DNA of 30,362 bases from CAINDZ01 sp964399195 (GTDB taxonomy: Bacteria; Krumholzibacteriota; Krumholzibacteriia; LZORAL124-64-63): positions 1 through 30,362 of the forward strand of contig CAYNPY010000043.1 of the NCBI GenBank assembly GCA_964399195.1. The letters run 5' to 3'. Below are positions 1 to 9,308 of this stretch, in pieces (the first letter of the stretch is position 1; each line of letters begins with the position of its first letter). The notes under the pieces are model-generated. The model saw nothing but the letters and a program-made list of their open reading frames with translations. It ran no database searches and was not told the DNA's origin. A program made the translations under genes and the position numbers.

Positions 1-344
1 CACCACGGAGTGATCTGCAGCCCCGCCTCGCCGTTGCCGACGCCCGAGATGCGGACGCTGGCGCCGACCGCGAAGGCGTCGGTGTTGCCGAACTCCATCG
101 GCGTCATGCCGTCCTGCGACAGGCGCCAGACGTGCAGGTTGGCCCAGCCGGCGGGCGGGACCACCTCATCGGTGAAGCTGATCAGCGAGGGGTAGCTGTT
201 GTTGACGGTCAGGATCGAGAACGGGTCGTCGTTGAACACGCGAGGGATGACGACGGCGGAATTGGGCACGCCCGCCGCCAGGACCGAACCCGCGGACAGC
301 GCCAGCAGCGCGACCGCGATGATGAGCTTGCTGAACCTGGTCAT
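1..344 (-). CDS. Secreted protein, 3' part beyond window
   Basis: The reading frame runs leftward from ATG at 344 off the window edge without a stop, so only about 114 residues are visible. The start follows a good Shine-Dalgarno (AGGAG, a few bases upstream). The N-terminus is a clear signal peptide: TRFSK, a hydrophobic stretch, then an A-A cleavage region near residue 24. The mature part begins GVPNSAVVIPRVFNDDP and looks like an all-beta secreted protein. I do not recognise a family. It lies 107 bases downstream of the PF10091 glucanase on the same strand and may be the last visible member of the sugar-utilisation series. Confidence 0.75.
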   Translation of the reverse strand, partial: MTRFSKLIIAVALLALSAGSVLAAGVPNSAVVIPRVFNDDPFSILTVNNSYPSLISFTDEVVPPAGWANLHVWRLSQDGMTPMEFGNTDAFAVGASVRISGVGNGEAGLQITPW

Positions 345-427
345 GGTGTTTCTCCTTGTCGGTTGCCTGGGTTGAAAAACAGTTGTCCTTCCTCTTCATC
401 CTCCAGTGACGTCACACCACCTCCTTC

Positions 428-450
428 GCCGGCGACTCCGGTCCGCCGGC
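428..450 (-). terminator. Small hairpin after glucanase gene
   Basis: A 7-bp perfect stem (GCCGGCG / CGCCGGC) with a 9-base loop sits one base past the TGA of the leftward glucanase gene. There is no T-run, so it could be a weak terminator or an mRNA 3' stabiliser. Just beyond it is a 10-bp palindrome GTGACGTCAC at 406-415. The remaining intergenic bases show nothing except the ribosome binding site of the next gene. Confidence 0.3.
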
Positions 451-451
451 A

Positions 452-2134
452 TCACTTGACGACGATGCATCGCTTCCACTCCTTGCGGCCGTGGGACTCG
501 AGGGAATAGGCATAGACGCCGCTGGGCAGCCCCCGTCCGTCCAGCGTGATCTGCTGCAGGTCGTCGGCCGTCGCCTGGGCCTCGACGTGGCGCACCAGGC
601 GCCCCCGCAGGTCGTACAGCTTCAGCGACACCGGTCCGGACTGCGCGACCCGGAACGAGATGGTCGTCGCGCCGTGGAACGGGTTGGGCGAGTTCTGCTC
701 CAGCTCGATGCCCGCCAACCGCCCCGGCCCCGGCTGCGGCGCGGCCGAGACGTTCTGGAAGCCGGCCAGCCGCAGCCCGCGCAGGATGTCGGCGTTGCGC
801 ATGTAGCGCTCCCACACCGAGCCGTTCAGGTAATTCTCGATCATGATGATGATCGGCCCCTGGTCGATGCCCAGCCAGTCCGAGGCGGTCCAGAAGACGG
901 TCGGATTGAACGCGTCCCGGAAGCCGTAGCGGCCCCAGAGGGTCCAGCCCCAGTTGTCGTACATGTGGTGCAGGCACGGCAGCACGATCTCCGGCGCGAA
1001 GGCGATCGAACTGGCCGCCGCCGTGGGCGTGATGGTCCCGTTGTCGTTCTGGGCCGGCGGCGCCCCGTGCGCCAGGTAGCCGCCGGGATCGTCGGAGGCG
1101 GTCAGGCCCCACAGGTTCTCGCCGTAGCCCGCGCGCCCGTACGGGTTGGCGATGCAGTACGAGCGCTGGGCGTAGGTCGCCCGTCGCGAGTTCTCGAAGT
1201 AGTCGATGCCGCGCGCGGTCATGTACGCGTCCGGGATGCCGCGGAAGTCGATCCAGCAGTGCGAGTACTGGTGCCCGAACAGCGGCGCGAAGACCACGTA
1301 GCTCTGCCCGTAGTACGTCGCCCACCAGTAGCCGCTGGTCCACATGTTCCACGTCGAGGCCGGCACCGGGTGCGTCGGCGAGCCGATGGCCAGGATGTAG
1401 AGGATCATCGCCTCGTTGTAGCCGATCCAGTTGCCGAACGTGTTGAAGCCCGTCTCCGGCGTCCAGCCCATGCGGATGGCCGAGCCGTTGTTGCGCGCCC
1501 AGTTCCAGTCGACGCGGCGGTAGAGCGAGTCGGCCAGCGCGCGGATCTCGTAGTCGCCCGGGTCGGTGGTGTGGAAGTACTGCTTGGCGTCCAGCACGCC
1601 GGCCATCAGCAGCGCCGTGTCGATCGTCGACAGCTCGCAGGTCCAGGTGCGGTTGCCCGAGTTGATGTCCAGGAAGTGGTAGAACAGGCCCTTGTAGCCG
1701 TTGACCCCCGAGGCGCCGGGGCCCTGGGCGCCGTTCCACAGCGTCTGCATCCCCAGCTTGATGCGGGCGCGGCCCGCCTCGCGCGACACCCAGCCGTGCT
1801 CGATGCCGATGCAGATGGCCGTGATGCCGAAGCCCTGCGCGGCGATGCTGCACGGCGAGCCGGCCTGGCTGCGGTCGCGGATCAGGCCGTTGACCGGGTT
1901 GGCCTGGTACCAGAAGTAGTTGAACGCCGTGCGCTGCAGGCTGTCGAGCAGCGCCTCGTTGGTCAGCGACTGGCCCCCGGCAATCGTCACGGGCAGGTCG
2001 TCGCGCGTGCCCCCGCGCGCACCGCCCGCGGCCGCCGCGGCCAGGCCGGCGCCCAGGGCCGCGGCCAGGGCCGCCACCCACACCCACGCCCAGCGGCGCG
2101 CCCAGGTGCCCTTGTCCACATGTTGCGTCGTCAT
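452..2134 (-). CDS. Secreted PF10091 glucanase, GH144-like (probable endo-beta-1,2-glucanase)
   Basis: The protein has 560 residues. The ATG is preceded by AGGAGG with a 6-base spacer. Residues 1-40 form a signal peptide with a WARRW basic part and a long Ala/Leu core. The glycoamylase-like (PF10091) fold is evident from FNYFWYQ (71-77), ELSTIDTALL (167-176), IGYNEAMILY (237-246), YGENLWGLTASD (337-348) and GPIIIMIENY (426-435). Standalone secreted PF10091 proteins belong largely to GH144, endo-beta-1,2-glucanases; the related GH189 domain sits inside cyclic glucan synthases, which this is not. Residues about 476-560 form a FlgD/type-A sorting-like domain (NSPNPF, LYDLRGRLV, PSGVYAY) expected to place it at the surface or release it. 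Its partners on the other strand are a long GH94 phosphorylase and a GH1 glucosidase, which fits beta-1,2-glucan use. The family call is firm; the substrate is inferred. Confidence 0.85.
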   Translation of the reverse strand: MTTQHVDKGTWARRWAWVWVAALAAALGAGLAAAAAGGARGGTRDDLPVTIAGGQSLTNEALLDSLQRTAFNYFWYQANPVNGLIRDRSQAGSPCSIAAQGFGITAICIGIEHGWVSREAGRARIKLGMQTLWNGAQGPGASGVNGYKGLFYHFLDINSGNRTWTCELSTIDTALLMAGVLDAKQYFHTTDPGDYEIRALADSLYRRVDWNWARNNGSAIRMGWTPETGFNTFGNWIGYNEAMILYILAIGSPTHPVPASTWNMWTSGYWWATYYGQSYVVFAPLFGHQYSHCWIDFRGIPDAYMTARGIDYFENSRRATYAQRSYCIANPYGRAGYGENLWGLTASDDPGGYLAHGAPPAQNDNGTITPTAAASSIAFAPEIVLPCLHHMYDNWGWTLWGRYGFRDAFNPTVFWTASDWLGIDQGPIIIMIENYLNGSVWERYMRNADILRGLRLAGFQNVSAAPQPGPGRLAGIELEQNSPNPFHGATTISFRVAQSGPVSLKLYDLRGRLVRHVEAQATADDLQQITLDGRGLPSGVYAYSLESHGRKEWKRCIVVK

Positions 2135-2155
2135 GTTGCGCCTCCTGGTTCCGCC

Positions 2156-2170
2156 GCCGGCCGCGCCGGC
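2156..2170 (-). other. Intergenic hairpin between PorV-like and glucanase genes
   Basis: GCCGGC-CGC-GCCGGC forms a 6-bp stem with a 3-base loop in the 43-base spacer between the PorV-like stop and the glucanase start. It lies upstream of the glucanase Shine-Dalgarno and leaves it free. It may be a processing or stability element in a shared transcript. In sequence this rich in GC, chance is possible. Confidence 0.3.
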
Positions 2171-2177
2171 CCCGGTG

Positions 2178-3197
2178 CTAGAACTCCACCGCCATCGTCA
2201 GGCGGTGCGTGTCGTCAAGATAATCATGACCGGCCCAGGCGTAATCGAACCGGTACCGGTTGCCGCCCAGGCGCCCCTGGACGCCGAAGCCGAAGGTCAG
2301 TCCCAGCTGGCTGTCGGTCTGGAAGATGGTCTGGTAGCCCGCCCGCAGCGCCAGCAGATCCTGCAGGGTCCACTCGGCGCCCAGGTTCAGGCTCTCGCTG
2401 TTGTCGTTGGGGTGCAGGCCGTCGGCCAGCAGCAGCAGGCGGCTCTTCGCGCTGAACTCGATCGGCCAGCTGAGCCCCAGCCGGAAGATGCCCGGCAACG
2501 GGAACGAGTCCGTGCTCTGCTCGCCCGGCAGCGCGCTGTTGTCGCCGTACTCGTCCGGATTGGGGTCGTAGGTGAAGTTCAGGTCCCGGCCCGTGAAGCG
2601 CGCGCGGGTGCCCAGGTTGGAGAGGCTGAACCCGAGCCGGGCGCCGCCGTCGCTCAGCCGGTACAGCGCGCCCAGGTTGAAGGTCGCGGTCTTCTCGGAG
2701 GTGTTCCAGATCCGTTCGGTCACGTAGTTGGCCTGCAGGCCGGCCGCGAAGCGCTCGGTGATGCGGCGCCCGTAGCCGAAGCCGAGCGCCACGTTGCTGA
2801 CCGTGTAGTTGACGCCCGTGCCCTCGGGCTGCTCGACGGTGCGCACCGCGATGTCGCCGGAGTTCAGGGCCGTCACGCTCATGAACACGTTGCCCAGGCC
2901 GCCCGCGGGCAGGGAGAGCGCCACGTAGTCGTGGCTGATGCCGGCGAACCAGTCGGCGTGCGAGTAGGCCGCCACCGGCCCCTCGAGCAGGCCCAGCGCG
3001 CCGGTGTTGTAGTACACCGACTCGATGCCGCCCGGCAGCGCCGCGCCGGCGTTGCCCAGGGCCGCCCCGCGCGCGCCCGGCTCGATGCGCAGGAAGGTGC
3101 CCAGCGTTGAGCCGACCTTCGTCTGCGCGCCGGCGGGGCAGACGACGCCGGCGACCCCGGCGATCACGATCAAGACTGCGAGTGACGCTTTCCTCAT
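2178..3197 (-). CDS. PorV/PorQ-family outer-membrane beta-barrel protein
   Basis: The protein has 339 residues. The ATG at 3197 is preceded by GGGGAG with a short spacer and lies 14 bases after the stop of the upstream secreted-protein gene, which suggests one transcript. A signal peptide covers about 1-24 (MRKASLAVLIVIAGVAGVVC, then AGAQ). The mature N-terminus TFLRIEPGARGAALGNAGAAL followed by SVYYNTGAL is the hallmark start of PorV/PorQ-type (UPF0164-like) proteins. The rest alternates beta strands, and the last residue is Phe (TMAVEF), as in many barrels inserted by BamA. PorV serves as a shuttle for type 9 secretion cargo in Bacteroidota. Here it sits among proteins with sorting-like C-termini and may hold or export them, but that role is inference. 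Confidence 0.8.
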   Translation of the reverse strand: MRKASLAVLIVIAGVAGVVCPAGAQTKVGSTLGTFLRIEPGARGAALGNAGAALPGGIESVYYNTGALGLLEGPVAAYSHADWFAGISHDYVALSLPAGGLGNVFMSVTALNSGDIAVRTVEQPEGTGVNYTVSNVALGFGYGRRITERFAAGLQANYVTERIWNTSEKTATFNLGALYRLSDGGARLGFSLSNLGTRARFTGRDLNFTYDPNPDEYGDNSALPGEQSTDSFPLPGIFRLGLSWPIEFSAKSRLLLLADGLHPNDNSESLNLGAEWTLQDLLALRAGYQTIFQTDSQLGLTFGFGVQGRLGGNRYRFDYAWAGHDYLDDTHRLTMAVEF

Positions 3198-3211
3198 GTC
3201 GCTCCCCGCGC

Positions 3212-6200
3212 TCACTTGACGATCGCGAACTTGCCGGTGGCCGTGCCCGCGGCCCCGCCGTCCACGTGGAAGATGTAGAGGCCCGGCGCCACGTCGAGCA
3301 GGTCCTTCGTGCGCAGGTCCCAGGCCACCATGCCCGCGGTCGAGCCGTCGTGCTGCAGCGTCTGCACCAGCTCGCCGATCAGGTTGAAGATCCGGATCGT
3401 GCCGCCGGCTGGAATGCCGCGGAACTCGAGCCGCCGCTCGCCGCGCCCGGAGACCGCGAACCGCTCCGGCTCGAAGCTGGCCGAGCCCAGGTACGGGTTC
3501 GGCACGACGTACGGAGCCAACTCCTGCCCGCCCGCGCCCGCCAGCACCCGCTCGCCCGCGACGGTGAACTCGAAGGCGTCGTCGGCGCTGAACGGCCGCG
3601 TCAACTTCAGCGCCCAGGCGGAGCCCCCGACCGGCGGCACGGTCGCGTTCCCGGCGGCCTTCACGCGCCAGGTGACCTTGGGCGCCGGGTCGTCGGGCAG
3701 GTAGGTGACGATGTCCAGCGCCTCGTTGGTGCGGTTGAGCGTCTGGTTGTTGTCCGTATCGCGGAAGACGAAATCGAGCTTGCGGTCGCCGTCCGGCCCG
3801 TGCGCGATGACCTCGAACTTCGCCGGCCGGGCCGGGTAGAAGGGCACCGCCACCGAGGTGTCCACCACCGTGTCGTAGAAGAAGATCGTGATGTCGTCCG
3901 GGTAGCCGGGGCGCAGACGGTTGATCGACAGCACGCTGCGCTCGTAGGTGGCGGTCAGGACGGCGTCCGTCGGGCTGTTCGGCAGGAAACCGGTGTTCGC
4001 CTCGTCGACCGCCACTTCGCCGCCGGTGCTGACGATTGGCAGCAGACCCGCCCCCACCGGGCCGATGCCCAACCCCGCCAGATCGGCGCCCGTCGTGAAG
4101 TAGGTGGCGCCGGCCGTCACGTCGGTCAACGAGTAGCGCGTGGCCGCCACGCTGTCCGGGTGCGGCGTCAGGAAGCCGATGCGGAAGGTGTGGCCGTCGG
4201 GCACCAGCGTCGAGTTGACCACTTCGACCGCGACCGTGCCCGCCCCGCGGCCGGCGACGGCCACGGCCGTGTCGGCGCGCGCCGGCACGTAGCCGGGCAC
4301 GCGCGGCTCCGGCCGCGCCGCGACCACGTTCGTCGGCAGGATCAGGCCGCCGCGCGGCGTGCGCGAGGGCGCGATCGCGTTCTCGGACGGGTAGAAGTTG
4401 AACGCCTCCGAACCGCGGTCGTAGGCGGTGACGGCGTAGTAGTACTGCTGGCCGTTGACCACGCTGAAGTCGGTCCAGGTGTGGGTCAGCCCCGAGTTCG
4501 TGCCCAGGTAGTACTGCACGCCCTCGATCGCGAGGTCCGAGTAGCCGGCCACGTCGTTGTCCAGGTCGAACTGGGCGATCGGCTTGCCGTTGCCCAGCGG
4601 GCCGGTGCCGGTGCCGGTCCAGATGATCTGCGGGTCGCGGAATTCCGGGTCCGTCGAGCGGTAGATGCGGTAGCCCTCGAAGTCCTCCTCGCCGGTCACG
4701 GCGTCGGCGCCGCGCTCGGCGACGTCGTCCCACGACAGCCGCACGTAGCCGTCGCCCACCTCGGCCGTGGCCGTCGGCAGCTTGGGCGGCACCGCGAAAC
4801 GGTAGTTCGCGTTGTAGATCTGCTGGACCGTCTGCGTGTTGCGCGCCAGTTCCAGCAGGTCCGCGCCGTAGGCCAGCGCCAGGCTGAAGCGCTCGGTCTG
4901 CCCGGCCGCCAGGCGGAACGGGCCGGAGGCGAAGAGGAACCCGATGTTGTAGTTCGAGGCCAGCGGCGGGTCGAAGCGGTCCTCGGGATTCTCGGCCGTG
5001 AACTGCTCGTACAGGCGCCGCGGCCACTCCTGCGCGTCGGTGAAGAACACGACCCCGTCGACGGTCTGGTTCGGGTTGCCCTGCCCGGGCTTGATGCGGT
5101 TGAGCTTGAAGCCCGTCAGGCCGATCTGGTCCGACTCGTTCAGGTCGGTGCCGTCGAAGTTCGGCTCGCCGGCGGTGGGGATGCCGTCGCCCTCGCCCGT
5201 GTCCGGCGGCGTCCCGCCCTCGCCCAGGATGCCGTCCGCCCCCAGGTCGTGGTTGGCCGCCACCCAGTCCATGTCCTCGTCGCCGGTCCACCAGCGGCCC
5301 GCGCGGTAGGCGGGCCGCGAGGTCACCGGACCGTACTCGATCTCGAAGCGGGCCACGTCGTAGTTCGCCGTCACCCAGGCCAGGATCTCGTCCTGACCCT
5401 CGATCAGCGCGCCGGGGCCGCCGTCGCGCCGCTCGTCGGTGATCCCGTCCTCGTCGTCATCGATGGCGTTGGTGGCGTTCCCGGGCGTCTCCATGTAGGC
5501 GTAGCCCAGGTAGCCGGTGCGCGAGCAGGCGCTGGCCAGGTCGCGCCCGTGGCCGTAGTTGTCCCAGGTGTAGACCAGGTTGATGATCTGGCCGTTGAAG
5601 TCGCGCGCGAAGAACGCGTTGTCGTCGTCCGATTCGTAGATGTTGTCGCAGGAGAGCGCCGAGCCGCCCACGCCCGAGTCCATGTAGAGCCCGAAGACGA
5701 TGTTGTCGTTGTAGTCCGTGGTGCTCTCGTTGGTGATGTCGTAGTGCCAGAAGATCACGTTGCGGGCCTGCGGATTGGCCCACTGGAAGCCGCGCACCTC
5801 GATGCGCAGGCCCAGGCCGCGCCGCGTGGGGTCGCGGCTGTCGGGGAAGTAATTCCAGGCGTCATAGTAGTCGTCGTCCAGGACCATGTAGCTCTCCTGG
5901 TCGGCGACGATCTGCTTGCCGAAGTAGCCGTTCCAGCTGCCGTTCCAGCCGGGGTCGTCCGGGTCGTCCAGCCGGTCTGGCCAGAAGGACGGCCAGGTGC
6001 GCGGGTCGTTGCTCAGCGCCGGCGAACGCCCCGGGTTGAGCGCCGGGTCGGCCTGGAAATAACCGGGGCGCGGCTCGAAGCGCATGTCGCGGTTGCGGTA
6101 GGGGCTGACGCCCTGCCGCTCGCGGAACCCCGTCTCCATCAGGTAGATGTCGTTGCCGCCGGTGTCCTGGATCTTCGCCAGCACGAACGGGGTGACGCCG

Positions 6201-6535
6201 TCGCTGTAGTTCATGCCGCTGCCCTTGGGGGCTTCGGCCGAGTGGAACACGCTGAGATCCACGTTCACCGGGTCGCGCGGGTAGTCGCCGACCATGCCGT
6301 AGTTCCAGAAGACGGTGCGCAGGTTGTTGGCGTCGTGCTGCCCGGCGCGCTCGGCGTCGGCGCGCCCGCGCTGGTCCTGCGGCACCGGCGTCACGACGTC
6401 GGCGCGTGCGCCGGGCGCGGCCCCGGCCAGCGCCAGCAGGGCGACAGCCGCGGCGGACAGCGCGCGCGGCGCCCTTGCAAAGTTCCGGACCGTCAACGGT
6501 TCCATCCTTTCACGGGTCGTGCGGCGGGGCGCCAT
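3212..6535 (-). CDS. Large secreted FN3 / FlgD-type C-terminal domain protein
   Basis: The protein has 1107 residues from ATG at 6535, which overlaps the TGA of the TonB receptor by one base (TGATG), implying translational coupling. A second ATG at 6505 (MEPLTVRNF) would also give a good signal peptide (basic NFARAPR, Ala/Leu core, GARA cleavage). The first half is rich in Asp, Asn and aromatic residues and includes calcium-loop-like stretches such as IDDDEDGITDE. A fibronectin type III-like domain (VRLSWDD, FEGYRIYRS, YYYAVTAYD) lies around residues 610-770. The last roughly 90 residues form a FlgD/type-A sorting-like domain (VPNPYLGSASFEP, IRIFNLIGELV, APGLYIFHV). Such giant secreted proteins often follow TonB receptors in FCB bacteria and may form a surface partner of the receptor. 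No catalytic motif was recognised. Confidence 0.8.
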   Translation of the reverse strand: MAPRRTTRERMEPLTVRNFARAPRALSAAAVALLALAGAAPGARADVVTPVPQDQRGRADAERAGQHDANNLRTVFWNYGMVGDYPRDPVNVDLSVFHSAEAPKGSGMNYSDGVTPFVLAKIQDTGGNDIYLMETGFRERQGVSPYRNRDMRFEPRPGYFQADPALNPGRSPALSNDPRTWPSFWPDRLDDPDDPGWNGSWNGYFGKQIVADQESYMVLDDDYYDAWNYFPDSRDPTRRGLGLRIEVRGFQWANPQARNVIFWHYDITNESTTDYNDNIVFGLYMDSGVGGSALSCDNIYESDDDNAFFARDFNGQIINLVYTWDNYGHGRDLASACSRTGYLGYAYMETPGNATNAIDDDEDGITDERRDGGPGALIEGQDEILAWVTANYDVARFEIEYGPVTSRPAYRAGRWWTGDEDMDWVAANHDLGADGILGEGGTPPDTGEGDGIPTAGEPNFDGTDLNESDQIGLTGFKLNRIKPGQGNPNQTVDGVVFFTDAQEWPRRLYEQFTAENPEDRFDPPLASNYNIGFLFASGPFRLAAGQTERFSLALAYGADLLELARNTQTVQQIYNANYRFAVPPKLPTATAEVGDGYVRLSWDDVAERGADAVTGEEDFEGYRIYRSTDPEFRDPQIIWTGTGTGPLGNGKPIAQFDLDNDVAGYSDLAIEGVQYYLGTNSGLTHTWTDFSVVNGQQYYYAVTAYDRGSEAFNFYPSENAIAPSRTPRGGLILPTNVVAARPEPRVPGYVPARADTAVAVAGRGAGTVAVEVVNSTLVPDGHTFRIGFLTPHPDSVAATRYSLTDVTAGATYFTTGADLAGLGIGPVGAGLLPIVSTGGEVAVDEANTGFLPNSPTDAVLTATYERSVLSINRLRPGYPDDITIFFYDTVVDTSVAVPFYPARPAKFEVIAHGPDGDRKLDFVFRDTDNNQTLNRTNEALDIVTYLPDDPAPKVTWRVKAAGNATVPPVGGSAWALKLTRPFSADDAFEFTVAGERVLAGAGGQELAPYVVPNPYLGSASFEPERFAVSGRGERRLEFRGIPAGGTIRIFNLIGELVQTLQHDGSTAGMVAWDLRTKDLLDVAPGLYIFHVDGGAAGTATGKFAIVK

Positions 6536-9210
6536 CACTTGCCCCCCCAGGCCCAGCGCACGCCCACTTCGAGGCGCCGCGGCGGGTACAGGCGTGTCGG
6601 ATCGGCCAGCCGCAGCTGCTCGTCGAGGGCCTGGATGCGGCTGTAGTAGGGGCTGCCGGTGGACGGGAACACGGCGCCGTTGAAGTAGCGCGTGTCCAGC
6701 AGGTTGAACACCCGCGCGAATACGCCGCCCTGACGGTTCTTTCCCAGCGCCTTCTCCGCCCGCAGGTCCACCAGGAAGGCGGATGGCTTGCGGCCCTGGT
6801 TGGTCGCCGTCGCGCCGCCGTAGGCGCGGTCGATCTCCGGCGTGTAGGGCTGGCCGCTGGCGACCTTCGCCACCGCGGCCAGGGTCCAGGCGCCGGGCAG
6901 ATCCAGCGCCGCGGTCAGGTTCACCGTGTGCCGCTGGTCCCAGTTGAAGGGAACCTGTCGCGGGCGCGGATCCTCGCCGGCGGCCGCGCGGTTGGCCGTC
7001 TCGCTGGGATCCGACGAGTTGCCCATGGCCTGCTGCCAGGTGTAGTCCACAGCGGTCCGCAGCGGCCCGACGCGCCGGTGGTCGATCGCCAGCGTCACGC
7101 CCAGCGCGCTGCCGTAGTCCACGTTCGTCAGGCGGGTGTAGGTGGCGCCGGTGTACGTGTCGACGAACTCGACGCCCAGCAGGTCGCGGATGTCCTTGTA
7201 GTAGATGGTCAGGTCGTAGCCGAAGTCGTCGTTGACGACCTGCTTGTAGCCCACCTCGTACTGCACCGTCGTCTCCGGGCTGACGTCCGGATTGCCCATC
7301 ACGCCGTAGTTCGCGGTGCCGGCCTGCAGATCGTCCAGCGTCGAGTAGTCGGAGTTGGTGAACATGGTGCTGACCGACGGGAACTGGCGGAAGTGCCCGT
7401 ACGAGAAGTGGATGGCCGCCTTGTCCTCGATGGGGTAGGCCACGCCCAGGCGCGGCGAGAACGAGGCCTTCACGCTCGTCTTGCGCGGCAGCGACTCCGG
7501 CGCGCCGGCGATGGCGTTGGCCGGGTTCGCCGGGTCGCTGGGCACCGTCGAGCGCGAGTCGAAGTAGTCGAGACGCCCGCCGAAGTGCACCTCGAGGTCG
7601 TTGCGGCTCATCTTGTCCTGCACGTAGGCGGCGGCCATGACGGGGTAGCGCTTCATCAGGCCCGGGCGCTCCGGGTCGTCGACGAAGCGCAGCAGTTCGT
7701 TGTTGACCCAGGCCATGACGACGGGGCTGCCGAACTCCACCTTGGGCAGGCTCAGCTCGAAACCCGCCTTGGCCTGGTTGCGCTCGTCCAGCTGGCTGGT
7801 GACCGAGCCCTTGAGGATGTAGGTGAGCGTCCGCTGCAGGTAGTGGTCGATCTCGCCGCCCTGGAACAGGAAGGCGCCGTTCGTGTAGACGGCGCCGCCC
7901 GGCGGCGGCAACTCGTCGTAGCGCGGGTCGTAAGGATCCTCGTACAGGTAGTCCTTGTACTCGTAGTAGTTCTGCCGCAGGCTCAGGTCCAGGAACGACG
8001 TCGCGCCCAGCGTGTGGGTGACGTCGAAGCCGTGCGCCACCGAGAGCGTGTGCTGCGTCGAGACGCCGTCCGGCAGGTACCGCCACAGCCATTGCGTCGG
8101 CCGGGTCTCGCGCGCGTTGAACAGCGCCTGGTACCCGATCTTCGTGTTCCGGAGCGACTTGTTCGTCACCTTCAACAGCCCGGACCACTCGTCCGTCCAG
8201 CCGAGAGGCTCTTCCTTGCCGTCGCCGGTCGCCTCCAGGATCACGCGGTCGGGGTCCTCCGGATCGGTCCTGACCGTGTCGGTGGGGTTGAAGATGCGCG
8301 TGGCCGTGGTGTAGTCGTCCCACTGGTAGCGCCGCGCGTTGACCAGGAACGTGGTGTCCCGCACCGGCAGCGGTCCGCTGACCGTGGCCTGCGCGTTGAG
8401 CGTGCCGGTCAGGCGGACGTCGTCGGGCACCTTCCGCTCGGTCTCGCGCCCCGGGAAGAAGAACCCGCCGGTGAACACCTCGGCCTCGATCTCCCGCTTC
8501 TCGCCGCCCTCCTTGAGGATGGCGTTGACGACGCCGCTCATGGCCTGCCCGTACTCGGCGTCGAAGGTGCCGCTGATGACCTGCACTTCCTGCAGCAGAG
8601 AGCGGTCGATGTTCAGGCTCGAGCGGTTGTCGAAGGCGTTGTTGATGCTGACGCCGTCGACCTGGAACTGCACTTCGGCCTGGCGGCCGCCGCGGAAATG
8701 CCCGTCGACCACGCCGGCCTGCAGGTTCACGACGTCGGTCAGGCTCTGCACGGGCAGGTCCTCGATCTCCTCGGTGGTCAGCGTGACCTGCGAACTGGTC
8801 ACCGTGACGTCCACCGGCGGCCGGTCGGCGACGATCACCACCTCCTGCGTCGTCAGCGCGGTGTCGCCCAGCTTGAAGTCCCGCTTGGTGGTGTTGTCCG
8901 CCGAAACGATCACGCCGCTGACCGTCACCGCGTTGAAGCCCAGCCGGCTGGCCTTCAGCTCGTAGGTGCCGGGCGGGACGTTGAGGATCAGGTACCGGCC
9001 CTCGGCGTCGGTGTAGGCGCCCAGCCGCGTGCCGACCACCAGCACGGTGGCCGCCACGACCGGCTTGCCCTCGCCGTCGGTGACGTAGCCCGAGAGCGTG
9101 CCCGTGGTGCCCGCGAACGCCGGCACCGACGCCAGCAACAGCAGCAGCACGCCGAGTCCGGTGGACACGGCGCGCCTGCCGACGCGCGACTCATGTGGGT
9201 ACAGCAGCAA
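6535..9210 (-). CDS. TonB-dependent receptor with CarboxypepD_reg domain
   Basis: This is an outer-membrane active importer of about 891 residues. The chosen start is TTG at 9210 because it gives a complete signal peptide (basic RVGRR, then VLLLLLASVPAFA). GTG at 9168 is the alternative and would lose the basic region; the ATG at 9194 is out of frame. After the signal come a carboxypeptidase-regulatory-like Ig domain (about 36-115: GTLSGYVTDGEGKPV, YLILNVPPGTYEL), a plug (about 118-230: EIEDLPVQSLTDVVNLQAGV, VQFQVDGVSINN, GTFDAEYGQAMSGVVNA) and a beta-barrel to the end. It ends WAWGGK rather than in an aromatic residue. No SusD partner is adjacent, so it is closer to Oar/CarboxypepD receptors than to a classical SusC. 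Context suggests it imports glucan oligosaccharides. Confidence 0.85.
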   Translation of the reverse strand: MLLYPHESRVGRRAVSTGLGVLLLLLASVPAFAGTTGTLSGYVTDGEGKPVVAATVLVVGTRLGAYTDAEGRYLILNVPPGTYELKASRLGFNAVTVSGVIVSADNTTKRDFKLGDTALTTQEVVIVADRPPVDVTVTSSQVTLTTEEIEDLPVQSLTDVVNLQAGVVDGHFRGGRQAEVQFQVDGVSINNAFDNRSSLNIDRSLLQEVQVISGTFDAEYGQAMSGVVNAILKEGGEKREIEAEVFTGGFFFPGRETERKVPDDVRLTGTLNAQATVSGPLPVRDTTFLVNARRYQWDDYTTATRIFNPTDTVRTDPEDPDRVILEATGDGKEEPLGWTDEWSGLLKVTNKSLRNTKIGYQALFNARETRPTQWLWRYLPDGVSTQHTLSVAHGFDVTHTLGATSFLDLSLRQNYYEYKDYLYEDPYDPRYDELPPPGGAVYTNGAFLFQGGEIDHYLQRTLTYILKGSVTSQLDERNQAKAGFELSLPKVEFGSPVVMAWVNNELLRFVDDPERPGLMKRYPVMAAAYVQDKMSRNDLEVHFGGRLDYFDSRSTVPSDPANPANAIAGAPESLPRKTSVKASFSPRLGVAYPIEDKAAIHFSYGHFRQFPSVSTMFTNSDYSTLDDLQAGTANYGVMGNPDVSPETTVQYEVGYKQVVNDDFGYDLTIYYKDIRDLLGVEFVDTYTGATYTRLTNVDYGSALGVTLAIDHRRVGPLRTAVDYTWQQAMGNSSDPSETANRAAAGEDPRPRQVPFNWDQRHTVNLTAALDLPGAWTLAAVAKVASGQPYTPEIDRAYGGATATNQGRKPSAFLVDLRAEKALGKNRQGGVFARVFNLLDTRYFNGAVFPSTGSPYYSRIQALDEQLRLADPTRLYPPRRLEVGVRWAWGGK

Positions 9211-9250
9211 CTGCGTTCCGCCTTCTTGGCTGGTTCCGTCCCGGGCTCGC

Positions 9251-9294
9251 CCCGCCGCCGTGCCGCGCCCCCGCGGGGCGGGCACGACGGCGGG
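9251..9294 (-). other. Very strong intergenic hairpin between CBM9 and TonB-receptor genes
   Basis: The left arm 9251-9271 and the right arm 9275-9294 pair along about 20 bp, with one mismatch and one bulged G, around a very short loop. In the leftward transcript it starts 14 bases after the stop of the CBM9-type gene and ends about 40 bases before the receptor start. No T-run follows, so an intrinsic terminator is less likely. It resembles the intercistronic structures that give unequal expression of a binding protein and its transporter. The pairing is seen directly; the role is inference. Confidence 0.55.
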
Positions 9295-9308
9295 ATGCTT
9301 CGCTCCGC

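Noticed and set aside
2248..2261. Palindrome AACCGGTACCGGTT
   Set aside because: It lies within the PorV-like coding sequence, has no second copy and no promoter nearby; probably chance.
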